A DNA stretch of 64,000 bases from positions 84,673 to 148,672 of the forward strand of contig NVUQ01000002.1 in the NCBI GenBank assembly GCA_002401955.1, given 5' to 3'. Numbering within the stretch: position 1 is the stretch's first letter; the number at the start of each line of letters is the position of its first letter. The position numbers and the translations under genes are program-made. The DNA is from Flavobacteriales bacterium. Its GTDB lineage: Bacteria; Bacteroidota; Bacteroidia; Flavobacteriales_E; Vicingaceae. The notes below the pieces were generated by a model. It did not search any database. It was not told where the DNA came from and saw nothing but the letters and a program-made list of their open reading frames with translations. Of the stretch, positions 26,901-33,977 are shown one piece after another.

Positions 26901-29059
26901 TAATAAATTCTTGTGGGAATCATACCTATAACGGAACTGTTACAATAGCCCCTCCTACTATTCCAACATTTACTCAGTTAGGGCCTTATTGTATTGGTGA
27001 TGCTCCAGGAACTCTTCCTGTTACCTCTAACAATAGCTTTACGGGTACTTGGAATGCTGCTATTTCTACAGCAACTAATGGAACAATTACTTACACTTTT
27101 ACTGCTGATGCAGGCCAATGCGCTGCTAACACTACTATGGATGTAGTTGTAGACCCTAGCGTTACCCCTACTTTTACTCAAGTTGCTGCTATTTGTAATG
27201 GAGATGCACTATCTGCATTGCCTACAACATCTAATAATTCTATAACAGGAACTTGGTCTCCTGCTTTAGACAATACTACTACTACAACTTACATGTTTAC
27301 TCCTGCTGCAGGGCAATGTGCGAATACAGAAATTATGGTTATTACTGTTAACCAACCTGTAACTCCTACATTTACTCAAGTATCACCAATATGTACTGGT
27401 GATGCATTATCTGCTTTGCCTACTACATCTAATAATGGTTATACTGGAACTTGGTCTCCTGCTTTAGATAACACTACTACTACACTGTATACATTTACAC
27501 CATCGGGTGGACAATGTGCCGCAACAGCAACTATGACTATTACTGTTAATAGTACGCCTGCAACCCCAACATTTACGCAAATACCTGCTATTTGTAGTGG
27601 TGATGCACTTACACTACCTACTACTTCTAATGATAGCTACACAGGTACTTGGTCACCAGCAGCAGATAACACTGCTACAACAATGTATACATTTACTCCT
27701 ACTGCGGGGCAGTGTGCTACTACAACTACAATGACGGTTACAGTTAATCAACCAGTAGCTCCAACATTTACTCAGGTAGCTGCTATATGTAGCGGTGATG
27801 CACTTTCTTTACCAACTACATCTAATAATAGTTATGTTGGTACTTGGTCTCCAGTTATAGATAATACTAGTACTACACTATATACATTTACCCCTACTGC
27901 TGGGCAGTGTGCTACTACAGCTACAATGACAGTTACCGTTAACCAGCCTGTTACACCTACATTTACTCAGGTTGCTGCTATTTGTTCAGGTGATGCTCTT
28001 TCAGCTTTGCCAACAACATCTAATAATAGCTACACAGGTACTTGGTCTCCAGCTTTAGATAATACAACTACAACCCTGTATACGTTTACTCCTACTGCAG
28101 GACAATGTGCTGGCACAACTACAATGACCATTACTGTTAATCAGCCTACAACTCCTACGTTTACCCAAGTAGCTGCTATTTGTACTGGAGATGCACTTTC
28201 TGCATTACCTACTACGTCTAATAATTCTATAACAGGAACTTGGTCTCCTGCTTTAGATAATACAACTACTACAACTTACATGTTTACTCCTACTGCAGGA
28301 CAATGTGCAAGTACAGCTGTAATGGTTATTACTGTTAACCAGCCAGTAGCTCCAACATTTACTCAATTAGGACCTTATTGTGTTGGTGATGTTCCAGGAA
28401 CTTTACCTACTACATCTACCAATGGAGCAACAGGTACTTGGGATTTAACTATTTCTACTGCTAGTGTTGGTTCAATTACGTATACATATACTCCTAGTGG
28501 TGGTTGCTTTACAACAGCCACTATGGTTGTTGATGTTACAGGTTTGCCAGTTGCTAATTCAAGTTACACTCCAAACACTAACATTTGCCCTGGAACAACT
28601 GTTCTATTTGATGGTTCTACTTCAACTGGAGGTACTGGATATAGCTGGTCATTCCCGCAAGGTGCTGCTAACCCTACGAGTTCTGGGGTTGTTAATCCAC
28701 CTGTAGTTTTTGGAACCTCTGGAACGCATGATTATTATTTAACAGTAACCAACAATTGTGGTTCTGATACCGATACTAATCAAATTACAGTAGATATTTG
28801 TACGGCTGTTAATACTGTCTCAAATGTAAATCAGATAAATATTTACCCTAACCCAGTTAAAAATATTTTAAACGTTGTTGGATTAAACGATGTTAAAGAA
28901 ATAGCATTGTTAGATGTTACTGGTAAAAGAGTATTTTATTCTAAACAGATTACAGACAATAACTTAATTATTGATTTAACCGATGTGAGTAAAGGAATGT
29001 ACTTCTTACAAGTTCAAACTGAAAACAACCTAGAATCATACAAAGTAATTAAGAATTAA
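23993..29059 (+). CDS. Secreted subtilisin-like (S8) protease with Ig-like repeats and T9SS domain
   Basis: 1688 residues. Signal peptide (ending SLFSQ), propeptide, then an S8 domain with Asp177 (VVATTDNAIE), His235 (DHGTHVAG) and Ser394 (GTSMASPMVSG). A PKD domain (about 455-555), a further beta domain, additional Ig/PKD domains and eight Ig-like repeats of ~67 residues (about 988-1515) follow, then a second PKD-type domain and a type A T9SS sorting domain (IYPNPVKNILN to SYKVIKN). The last ~200 residues closely resemble those of the M43 protease upstream, showing shared ancestry of the C-terminal module. Likely cell-surface or released protease. Confidence 0.94.
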   Translation: MSFQLIKKTNAILIISMLLIGNSLFSQTVYNNYQDGKIWFKLKKSQTIHLTASKTNEIKVDLNNLKLSTMPYLRSAFTAHSVTRLAQPFPKAYGSDDLLKTYLIEFADINNVENFINELEKSGAVDYAEKVPLDKISLTPNDPYFNSTQMWGLFQVNAQQAWNVSTGSSAIVVATTDNAIEIAHPDLVNVLWVNPGEIPGNGIDDDGNGYIDDINGFDVGDNDNDPSPPSAAFDHGTHVAGTTGAESNNNIGVASIGYGVSVMAVKSTRDNAGSTSVTNGYDGIYYAAVSGADIINCSWGGTGFSTTGNNIVNFAWNNGSIVVAAAGNDGTDNDATPHYPSNFSNAIAVASSTTGDAKSGFSNYGANSVDITAPGSNIASTVPYGNYSYMSGTSMASPMVSGLLGLMKSLNPTMPNADLINCMYSTADNIDGANPSYVGELGNGRINAFAAMNCVSATLNSPPVADFTANYTTINAGGTITFTDQSTYNPAGWIWNFDNQGLGGVTPATANNQGPYNVTYNNPGVYEVTLTVTNAFGNDTETKTGYITVNTAGACEIINLDTTGAPFHLGWSPVLYNATNGGNPYGYVAGVNGYDDVAKVDYFNAAQTSGFSYMIGTYLWFGNAYTATPTKTIDVNVYDGTGGTVGAIIATKTLDMTYVMANTNALDYIEFDNAVTLPASGEVFVGVDISNLSYAAGDSLGLVTNTAGESTPNTAWEQWNDLTWHDYASAWGISLSHYIMPWLTNDTTSISLSASSTSLCEGDIVNYDATGSTYGDTLLWTYSGITPVNSNNITDNILYNSAGSFTTYLEVVGGGCSRYLIDSVTITVNAAPSITITAPNDTICQGNSVTLTAAGGSSYLWSLGSQTTPSIIVSPTSTTTYNVDGTMAGCTGNASKTIYVESAPTANAAFTPGGSVCVGDNVSFDGTTSTGAATYNWSFPQGTPSIASSTSPLPIVSFGAAGTHNYSLQVINSCGNHTYNGTVTIAPPTIPTFTQLGPYCIGDAPGTLPVTSNNSFTGTWNAAISTATNGTITYTFTADAGQCAANTTMDVVVDPSVTPTFTQVAAICNGDALSALPTTSNNSITGTWSPALDNTTTTTYMFTPAAGQCANTEIMVITVNQPVTPTFTQVSPICTGDALSALPTTSNNGYTGTWSPALDNTTTTLYTFTPSGGQCAATATMTITVNSTPATPTFTQIPAICSGDALTLPTTSNDSYTGTWSPAADNTATTMYTFTPTAGQCATTTTMTVTVNQPVAPTFTQVAAICSGDALSLPTTSNNSYVGTWSPVIDNTSTTLYTFTPTAGQCATTATMTVTVNQPVTPTFTQVAAICSGDALSALPTTSNNSYTGTWSPALDNTTTTLYTFTPTAGQCAGTTTMTITVNQPTTPTFTQVAAICTGDALSALPTTSNNSITGTWSPALDNTTTTTYMFTPTAGQCASTAVMVITVNQPVAPTFTQLGPYCVGDVPGTLPTTSTNGATGTWDLTISTASVGSITYTYTPSGGCFTTATMVVDVTGLPVANSSYTPNTNICPGTTVLFDGSTSTGGTGYSWSFPQGAANPTSSGVVNPPVVFGTSGTHDYYLTVTNNCGSDTDTNQITVDICTAVNTVSNVNQINIYPNPVKNILNVVGLNDVKEIALLDVTGKRVFYSKQITDNNLIIDLTDVSKGMYFLQVQTENNLESYKVIKN
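26958..28540 (+). repeat. Eight Ig-like coding repeats (~200 bp units)
   Basis: Units begin near 26958, 27165, 27366, 27560, 27755, 27950, 28152 and 28350. The first and last are the divergent QLGPYC type and bracket six FTQVAAIC-type units. Similarity to the array at 22225-23225 is high in both protein and DNA, so exchange between the two genes is possible. Confidence 0.85.
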
Positions 29060-29075
29060 GAATTTATATAAACAC

Positions 29076-29108
29076 AAAAAAGGGTCTTCAAATTGAAGAC
29101 CCTTTTTT
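29076..29108 (+). terminator. Terminator of the S8 protease gene
   Basis: A 16-bp perfect inverted repeat (AAAAAAGGGTCTTCAA and complement) followed by a T-run, 16 bases after the stop codon. Confidence 0.88.
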
Positions 29109-29149
29109 ATACCAATTTAATTTCAAAACACCCAACAATGGTTTTTGTA

Positions 29150-29225
29150 TAATGCCGATAGATAATCAAAGCCAGAGAATGAGAGTAACGAAATTATAGG
29201 GCATTTTGATTACAAATCGGTATTA
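29150..29225. repeat. 76-bp inverted-repeat element
   Basis: Two 21-base arms (TAATGCCGATAGATAATCAAA at 29150-29170 and TTTGATTACAAATCGGTATTA at 29205-29225) are near-perfect reverse complements (four mismatches), with GCC...GGC continuing the pairing inward. There is no coding frame inside. It looks like a dispersed palindromic element or miniature transposon remnant. From 29226 to 29437 I see no feature. Confidence 0.6.
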
Positions 29226-29437
29226 GAACACTTTACATCGTGTATTTATTAACGTTTATTTTTCATTTAAGATTTAATTCTAGAATTAAACTCTTTAGAG
29301 CTAACCTCAGAGGTGCTTTAGATATCAAATTTTTACTATTAAGATTATTTGCTTAGTCCCTAAGAAATGAATGTAATCCAAAAATATTAGTTAAAGAGTT
29401 TTGTCTAAAAAGGTTCCCATATAAAGTTCAATTTAAA

Positions 29438-29602
29438 TTATGATACAAAGTAACCCCCATAAAAATAGAGTTCTTCTTGTGGCCAACCTGTTCCGACTCC
29501 TAATTTTTGTCCAGAAGTTACAGTAAGCCTTGCTGAAGTTTGACTAATCCATTGTCCATAACTGAATATATTTAATGTAAAACTAGCAAACAATCTAGTT
29601 AG
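29438..29602 (-). pseudogene. Gene fragment, possibly a secreted protein remnant
   Basis: An open minus-strand frame of about 54 codons reads like a real protein: LFASFTLNIFSYGQ resembles the end of a Bacteroidota signal peptide, followed by WISQTSARLTVTSGQKLGVG, TGWPQEELYFYGGYF and a TAA. There is no ATG and no basic N-terminus; its 5' end runs into the methyltransferase stop region. Probably a truncated or collapsed gene. Low confidence. Confidence 0.35.
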
Positions 29603-30209
29603 TTAGGATCTTTTTATTAAGATTATCTGCTTTAAGATGATAAATTGCTTGCTTAAAGAAAAATAATATTCGATTATACTTACTGTCAATTAGTTGATAA
29701 TTAAATTTTAAAAAAGTATCCTTCCATAAAGTATCATTTTTATTCGTTCTTGGGCAAGGGGAATAACCTAAATTTACAACGGAATCTGTAACTAATGTTA
29801 AATATTTCTGAAACTTATTGTTGTAAATATCTTCATTAATAATAATTCTTTTTGCAACTCTTCCTACCTCCTTTAATATTTCTTCAGGATTTTCTGTATG
29901 GTGTAAAACAGAAAGCAATAAGGCTACATCAAATTTTTTATCTTCAAAAGGCATCCTACTTCCATTATAAACGATTGGTTTTACAGTAGAATCGAACTCT
30001 TGACTAGCTATGTCTAAGGGTATTACTTTGTATCCTAGTTGCATAAGTTCCCATGAAACTAAACCATTTCCTGAACCAACATCTAAAATAGTATCACCCT
30101 CCTCAAGAAATTCTAAAAAAGGAGAAATCTTATTTTTAACCCATTTCTTTCCCCATTTCTTAAAATAAATTTTCTTTAAAAATGTTTTGTTTAAAATATA
30201 TAGTATCAT
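29595..30209 (-). CDS. Class I SAM-dependent methyltransferase
   Basis: 204 residues of the Methyltransf_11/25 type. Motif I is ILDVGSGNGLVSWEL; the acidic end of strand 2 is VIPLDIA; FDVALLLSVLHHTENPEEILKEVGRVAKRIIINED covers motifs IV and the post-motif helix. The N-terminus is basic and amphipathic (KKIYFKKWGKKWVK). The substrate is not evident. The gene stands alone in a region of fragments and repeats. Confidence 0.85.
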   Translation of the reverse strand: MILYILNKTFLKKIYFKKWGKKWVKNKISPFLEFLEEGDTILDVGSGNGLVSWELMQLGYKVIPLDIASQEFDSTVKPIVYNGSRMPFEDKKFDVALLLSVLHHTENPEEILKEVGRVAKRIIINEDIYNNKFQKYLTLVTDSVVNLGYSPCPRTNKNDTLWKDTFLKFNYQLIDSKYNRILFFFKQAIYHLKADNLNKKILTN

Positions 30210-30420
30210 AATACCTAAATTAATAAAAAATCAGTTTTATTTAGAATAAATTTTGGTTCTGAACCCCATTTTCCTACCTGAAAATTCAGAATTCCAACAA
30301 CTCAACCAAAAATAATAGTTGTTTTCAGTCTCAAAATTAAAGAAATAAGTAAGGTTTATGTATTTTATATATTTATTCATTTTAAAAATTTTACTTGTCC
30401 CTTAAAAAGGGTGTAATTAC

Positions 30421-30690
30421 TTAATAACTCCAACTCGATTGTTTGGCAGTAATCTTCCCTAAATCAATCATTTTCTCAATGTCCTTTTTTTGAAACTTAT
30501 CAATCTTTACGCTCAAGTCTCTTTGGGGGCGAATAATTTTAAATTTGATTCTTTTCTTTCCTGAGTGAACACCTCTTTTAATGATGTCAGATATTTTTGG
30601 AACTTGACAATTAATATCTTTCATTCTCGCAATATCATTGTTTACCGTTTCATTTACTACAATCTCCATAATTCGAGATGCCAGGTGCAT
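30421..30690 (-). CDS. Small hypothetical protein, possibly a fragment
   Basis: An 89-residue frame rich in Lys, Ile and Asp (IARMKDINCQVPKISDIIKR, FKIIRPQRDLSVKIDKFQKK). The composition looks coding and nothing better lies on the other strand, but no family is recognised and its start abuts another fragment at 30707-30892. It may be the leftover of a larger gene. The stretch 30210-30420 holds nothing I can identify. Confidence 0.35.
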   Translation of the reverse strand: MHLASRIMEIVVNETVNNDIARMKDINCQVPKISDIIKRGVHSGKKRIKFKIIRPQRDLSVKIDKFQKKDIEKMIDLGKITAKQSSWSY

Positions 30691-30706
30691 CAGTTTACCA
30701 GTGTGA

Positions 30707-30892
30707 AAGTTCTTTTTGGATAGTGTTTGGACTCAATTAGAATTCAATAAAAATCCTCCATCATTAGAAGCGTTGTTTGACTTAAAGTACACAAAGAAAT
30801 CAAGCTTCAATATTGTCAATGATAAAACCGTTAAGATTAAGAAGGACATCTCTAACATTTACATTTGGGGCGTAAACTGTACTAAGAACTAA
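30707..30892 (+). pseudogene. C-terminal fragment of a lost gene
   Basis: An open frame with no start codon in frame encodes about 61 residues ending at TAA 30890-30892: KFFLDSVWTQLEFNKNPPSL, then LKYTKKSSFNIVNDKTV and DISNIYIWGVNCTKN. The sequence is protein-like and its stop lies one base before the ATG of the lipoprotein gene, the spacing of an operon. The upstream part of the gene is missing (TGA at 30704-30706). Confidence 0.4.
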
Positions 30893-30893
30893 C

Positions 30894-31529
30894 ATGTATA
30901 AATTACTTACATATCTAATCATTTTGATTACTTCTACTGGATGTTCGCTAAAACAACATACCCTTGTAGAAGGGGAAAGTTTTAACAATTTGGAAATTGG
31001 AACAACAAAAGAAAGTGACATCACAAAAAAATATGGCTGGAGGAAAAATAACTATGGTATTGCCCCAGGAACCTTCATGAATTACGAAGGTAAAAAGATA
31101 AGTTTTGGTGTTACTAGCGAAACTACTAATGGTGTCTTACATCTGATAGGATTTAAACCCAAACGTTACAGAACGAAAACATTTGACGGTCTTAAACTGA
31201 ACAATAACACAACTATAAATGATATAATTACAGTTTATGGTACTCCTTCTTACAGGTATGCAGATGGCATTAATATAGAGAGGTATGATAACGGCTATTT
31301 ATATAGCGTTGAATTTATTATAGATTACCCAAAGAAAGGCATTATGTTTCTAATTGAACCAGAAGCAATTTATAAAAATCAAGATTCTCACTTGTTAGAT
31401 GATTCAACACTGATAGCTAAAACGGTTGGAGTGGATTCAATATATTTTCAGCAAAGGATTTCCTATGTATACATCTATAGTGATTCATTAAGGAAAAGTG
31501 TAGGTAAGACAATTCGAGTCTATAATTAA
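30894..31529 (+). CDS. Hypothetical lipoprotein
   Basis: 211 residues with a lipoprotein signal (TSTGC, Cys17). The mature part opens with FNNLEIGTTKESDITKKYGW and later has GLKLNNNTTINDIITVYGTPSYRY, two BamE/SmpA-like phrases (a small hydrophobic-helix plus GTPS element), suggesting a duplicated SmpA-type fold; this is tentative. It sits directly behind a gene remnant and has no obvious own promoter. Confidence 0.65.
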   Translation: MYKLLTYLIILITSTGCSLKQHTLVEGESFNNLEIGTTKESDITKKYGWRKNNYGIAPGTFMNYEGKKISFGVTSETTNGVLHLIGFKPKRYRTKTFDGLKLNNNTTINDIITVYGTPSYRYADGINIERYDNGYLYSVEFIIDYPKKGIMFLIEPEAIYKNQDSHLLDDSTLIAKTVGVDSIYFQQRISYVYIYSDSLRKSVGKTIRVYN

Positions 31530-31597
31530 TATTTGAAACCAACTAATAACCTCCTCATCTTCCCCCACTCTAAGACTACCCTACATCACATAAAAAA

Positions 31598-32359
31598 CTA
31601 TTTGCTTTTTTTATCCAATAGATACTCCTTTAAAATCTCTTGAAGTATTTTAACATCAGCCTCTTTATTACGAACTAATTTATTCTCTTTATCGCACTCA
31701 AATTCATTATAGCCTATTTCTACTAAATGAATTCCCTTATTCTCTAAGAATTCTACTTTTCGTTGAGCATACTTTTTTCGTTGCTCACTTCTCTTAACTC
31801 CACTAATTGTATTTTTTTCTTCTTCAAGCGATGTAGTATCCTCAACTTCAAACAACTCAATCACCATCTTTAACTTGGTATAATAAGCATCTACAGGCAA
31901 AGCTGTTCTTGTTTCTCCATCTTTATGATAATCACCTAATAGAAACTTAAATGTATACTGATGTGCAGCTTCTTGATTTAACAATTCATTGCATAAACCG
32001 ATAAGGTAGTACTCATCACTATTTACTCTCTTTAACCTTGCTTTTTCTTTGTTAGATTCTGGTAGTGCAACATCTTTAGACACATATTGAGCACCTTCTC
32101 TTACGATATACCAATAGGTATCTATTCCTCTTCTTTCGGCATGTACTGTAGGAATTTTATCCAATGCTTTCTCCTTATCTAATGCTCTTAAAACATTTCG
32201 CAAAGGCAACCCTTTCTTTTCATCTTTGTAAAAAACACCCTCAGCAATTAATTCTGGCATCAATTTTTTAACAGCTATCCATTCTACTTCGGGATTATTC
32301 TTAAAATAAGCAGCAATTACTTTATTGATACTTGCTATCATCTCCTCATTCATACTCAT
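31598..32359 (-). CDS. Predicted PD-(D/E)XK-type nuclease domain protein
   Basis: 253 residues. The C-terminal ~125 residues match a widespread uncharacterised family with a restriction-endonuclease-like core: FKFLLGD, LPVDAYYTKLKMVIELFEVED (Asp157, Glu168/171), SGVKRSEQRKKYAQRKVEFLENKGIHLVEIGYNEF. In relatives that I recall, the strand is followed by a QH pair, which is absent here. The N-terminal ~100 residues look like a small winged-helix or adaptor region. No restriction-modification partners are nearby. Activity is inferred from pattern only. Confidence 0.55.
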   Translation of the reverse strand: MSMNEEMIASINKVIAAYFKNNPEVEWIAVKKLMPELIAEGVFYKDEKKGLPLRNVLRALDKEKALDKIPTVHAERRGIDTYWYIVREGAQYVSKDVALPESNKEKARLKRVNSDEYYLIGLCNELLNQEAAHQYTFKFLLGDYHKDGETRTALPVDAYYTKLKMVIELFEVEDTTSLEEEKNTISGVKRSEQRKKYAQRKVEFLENKGIHLVEIGYNEFECDKENKLVRNKEADVKILQEILKEYLLDKKSK

Positions 32360-32435
32360 CTTGTTTTAACTATTTATAATTCTTACTGAAATCTACCCCA
32401 CTCTAACCCATAAAAAAAAGTAACCAATAAATTCT

Positions 32436-32514
32436 ACGTCATTGCGAGATACGAAGCAATCTCATTTTTACATTAATTAAGATTGCTTCATTCGTTCCTC
32501 ATTCGTAATGACGG
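32436..32514. repeat. Dispersed palindromic repeat (GTCATTGCGAG type)
   Basis: Left arm ACGTCATTGCGAG...GAAGCAATCT and right arm AAGATTGCTTC...TCGTAATGACG form a long imperfect hairpin. Repeats of this kind are common between genes in Bacteroidota. A related unit is built into the coding sequence at 53263-53314. Confidence 0.7.
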
Positions 32515-32528
32515 TCCTATTTAAAATG

Positions 32529-32558
32529 AAAAAAGCTCCAACTACCGTTGGAGCTTTC
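32529..32558 (-). terminator. Terminator downstream of tRNA-Met
   Basis: An 8-bp perfect stem (GCTCCAAC with GTTGGAGC, four-base loop) extended by A-T pairs; on the minus strand it is followed by a T-run and lies just after the tRNA gene. Confidence 0.8.
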
Positions 32559-32562
32559 TTTG

Positions 32563-32636
32563 TAGCGAGAAAGAGATTTGAACTCTTGACCTCTGGGTTA
32601 TGAATCCAGTGCTCTAACCAACTGAGCTACCTCGCC
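32563..32636 (-). tRNA. tRNA-Met (anticodon CAT)
   Basis: The minus strand folds as a tRNA of 74 nt: GGCGAGG acceptor arm, AGCTCAGTTGGTTAGAGC D-arm, CTGGATTCATAACCCAG anticodon arm with CAT, AGGTC variable region and AGAGTTCAAATCTCT T-arm. CCA is not encoded. It lacks the initiator features (three G-C pairs in the anticodon stem and a 1-72 mismatch), so it is probably elongator Met; a lysidine-modified Ile tRNA cannot be excluded by sequence alone. Confidence 0.95.
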
Positions 32637-32769
32637 AAAATGAGGTTGCAAATATAGTAGTTTTGTCTTTTTAATAACAAAAGGAAAGGTTTTTTTTTAT
32701 TTATAAGTTAGCTCCTACATAAATTCATTTTTTTTACTATCTTGCAGAAAGTGTTAATACTGTGATACT

Positions 32770-33153
32770 ATGAGCGATAAAGTGAAATATGAGATAGAAT
32801 TTGTGATGAAATCATCAGCAAGTTTATTATTTAAATACTTAGCTACACCAAGTGGTTTAAGCGAATGGTTTGCCGATAATGTAAACTCTAGAGGAGAAAT
32901 GTTCACTTTTATATGGGATGATTCTGAAGAACAAGCTAAATTAATCACAAAAAAACGCGATCAATTCATTAAATTTAAATGGTTAGAAGATGATGATAAA
33001 GACACTTATTTTGAATTTAGAATAGAAATTGATGCCATTACCAAAGATGTTGCTTTACTAATTACCGATTTTGCTGATGAAGATGAAGTAGAGGAATCAA
33101 AATTACTTTGGGAAAGTCAAGTAGGCCAGTTACATGGGTTAATTGGTGGCTAA
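32770..33153 (+). CDS. START-like domain protein (AHSA1/SRPBCC type)
   Basis: 127 residues. The start YEIEFVMKSSASLLFKYLATPSGLSEWFAD is the typical first strand-helix part of SRPBCC/AHSA1-like proteins, followed by FTFIWDDSEEQAKLI, FIKFKWLEDD, YFEFRIEIDAITKDVALLITDFAD and the C-terminal helix SQVGQLHGLIGG. This version is conserved in Bacteroidota as a cytosolic protein of unknown ligand. A -7-like TATCTTGC lies at 32738-32745. Confidence 0.85.
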   Translation: MSDKVKYEIEFVMKSSASLLFKYLATPSGLSEWFADNVNSRGEMFTFIWDDSEEQAKLITKKRDQFIKFKWLEDDDKDTYFEFRIEIDAITKDVALLITDFADEDEVEESKLLWESQVGQLHGLIGG

Positions 33154-33173
33154 TCTGTTACTCTAACAACTAT

Positions 33174-33932
33174 TTATTCCATATTTTCTCCTTCTGCAAT
33201 AAGCGATTGTACTACTCGCTCTATCATCTCATCCTCCTCATTAGTTTTTGGATTATAGCGCACTTTTAAATCGGCTCCATACAGTTTTCCTACTCCTTGA
33301 TATATAAATGCTTTAAAACCTCCTCGCATTTCCTTAATAATATCATAAGTAGATTCTCCTGTTTCTCTATCAATTAATTTTACCAATACCCTACCCGATG
33401 TTTGAGACATTTTTTTAATTACATCTTCAAATTCTTCTTTAAGCGCTTTTTCTCGCTGCCTCATTAACTTCCTTCGCTTTCGTTTAGATTTTACTTTTGA
33501 AAGTTCTTCATTATATGTTTTAAGCATGTTAGAAGCTGTTTTGGCGTAGGGATACACCTTTTTTACGTGCCATCGTAATCTCCTAAATTTTCTATCTTTC
33601 TCTACATCACCATAAGGTTTAAGATCTACTACAGTAAAGGTTGTCATGTTATAGATGTATAAGGTATCCCCATCTATAACAACCATTTTTAAAACGCCTC
33701 CTTTTTGAGTCGTTTCTTCATAAACTTGAACCGATGTGTCTACAGCACTATTTTGGTAGCGAACATAGTTAAGCATAGAATCTACCTGCCCCTTTGCTAC
33801 CAAAGTTTTAATATTAGACAGTATCTCTTTTTTCTTTTCCTGGAGTTCTTTCTTTGTTAGCTTCTGAGCATTAACATCGCAAAAAAACAATGAAGCAAGA
33901 ATGATTAATAATATGTGGATTTGTTTTTTCAA
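33174..33932 (-). CDS. DUF4294 domain protein
   Basis: 252 residues from a TTG at 33932, chosen because it opens a normal signal peptide (KKQIHILLIILASLFF to NAQ); another in-frame TTG ten codons upstream gives a poorer one. The C-terminal half matches the Bacteroidota DUF4294 family: RRLRWHVKKVYPYAKTASNML, LKEEFEDVIKKMSQTSGRVL, KLIDRETGESTYDIIKEMRG, FIYQGVGKLYGADLKVRYNP. Periplasmic or surface location is expected; function is unknown. It lies 15-45 bases downstream of the ABC-F gene and is probably co-transcribed. Confidence 0.82.
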   Translation of the reverse strand: MKKQIHILLIILASLFFCDVNAQKLTKKELQEKKKEILSNIKTLVAKGQVDSMLNYVRYQNSAVDTSVQVYEETTQKGGVLKMVVIDGDTLYIYNMTTFTVVDLKPYGDVEKDRKFRRLRWHVKKVYPYAKTASNMLKTYNEELSKVKSKRKRRKLMRQREKALKEEFEDVIKKMSQTSGRVLVKLIDRETGESTYDIIKEMRGGFKAFIYQGVGKLYGADLKVRYNPKTNEEDEMIERVVQSLIAEGENME

Positions 33933-33977
33933 ACTATATTGATTACTCAATAAAGATACCAATCTATCTTAAAACGA

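Noticed and set aside
22225..28540. CRISPR-like periodic repeats
   Set aside because: Period of ~200 bp, fully coding, repeats vary as Ig-like domains; no short direct repeats with unique spacers.
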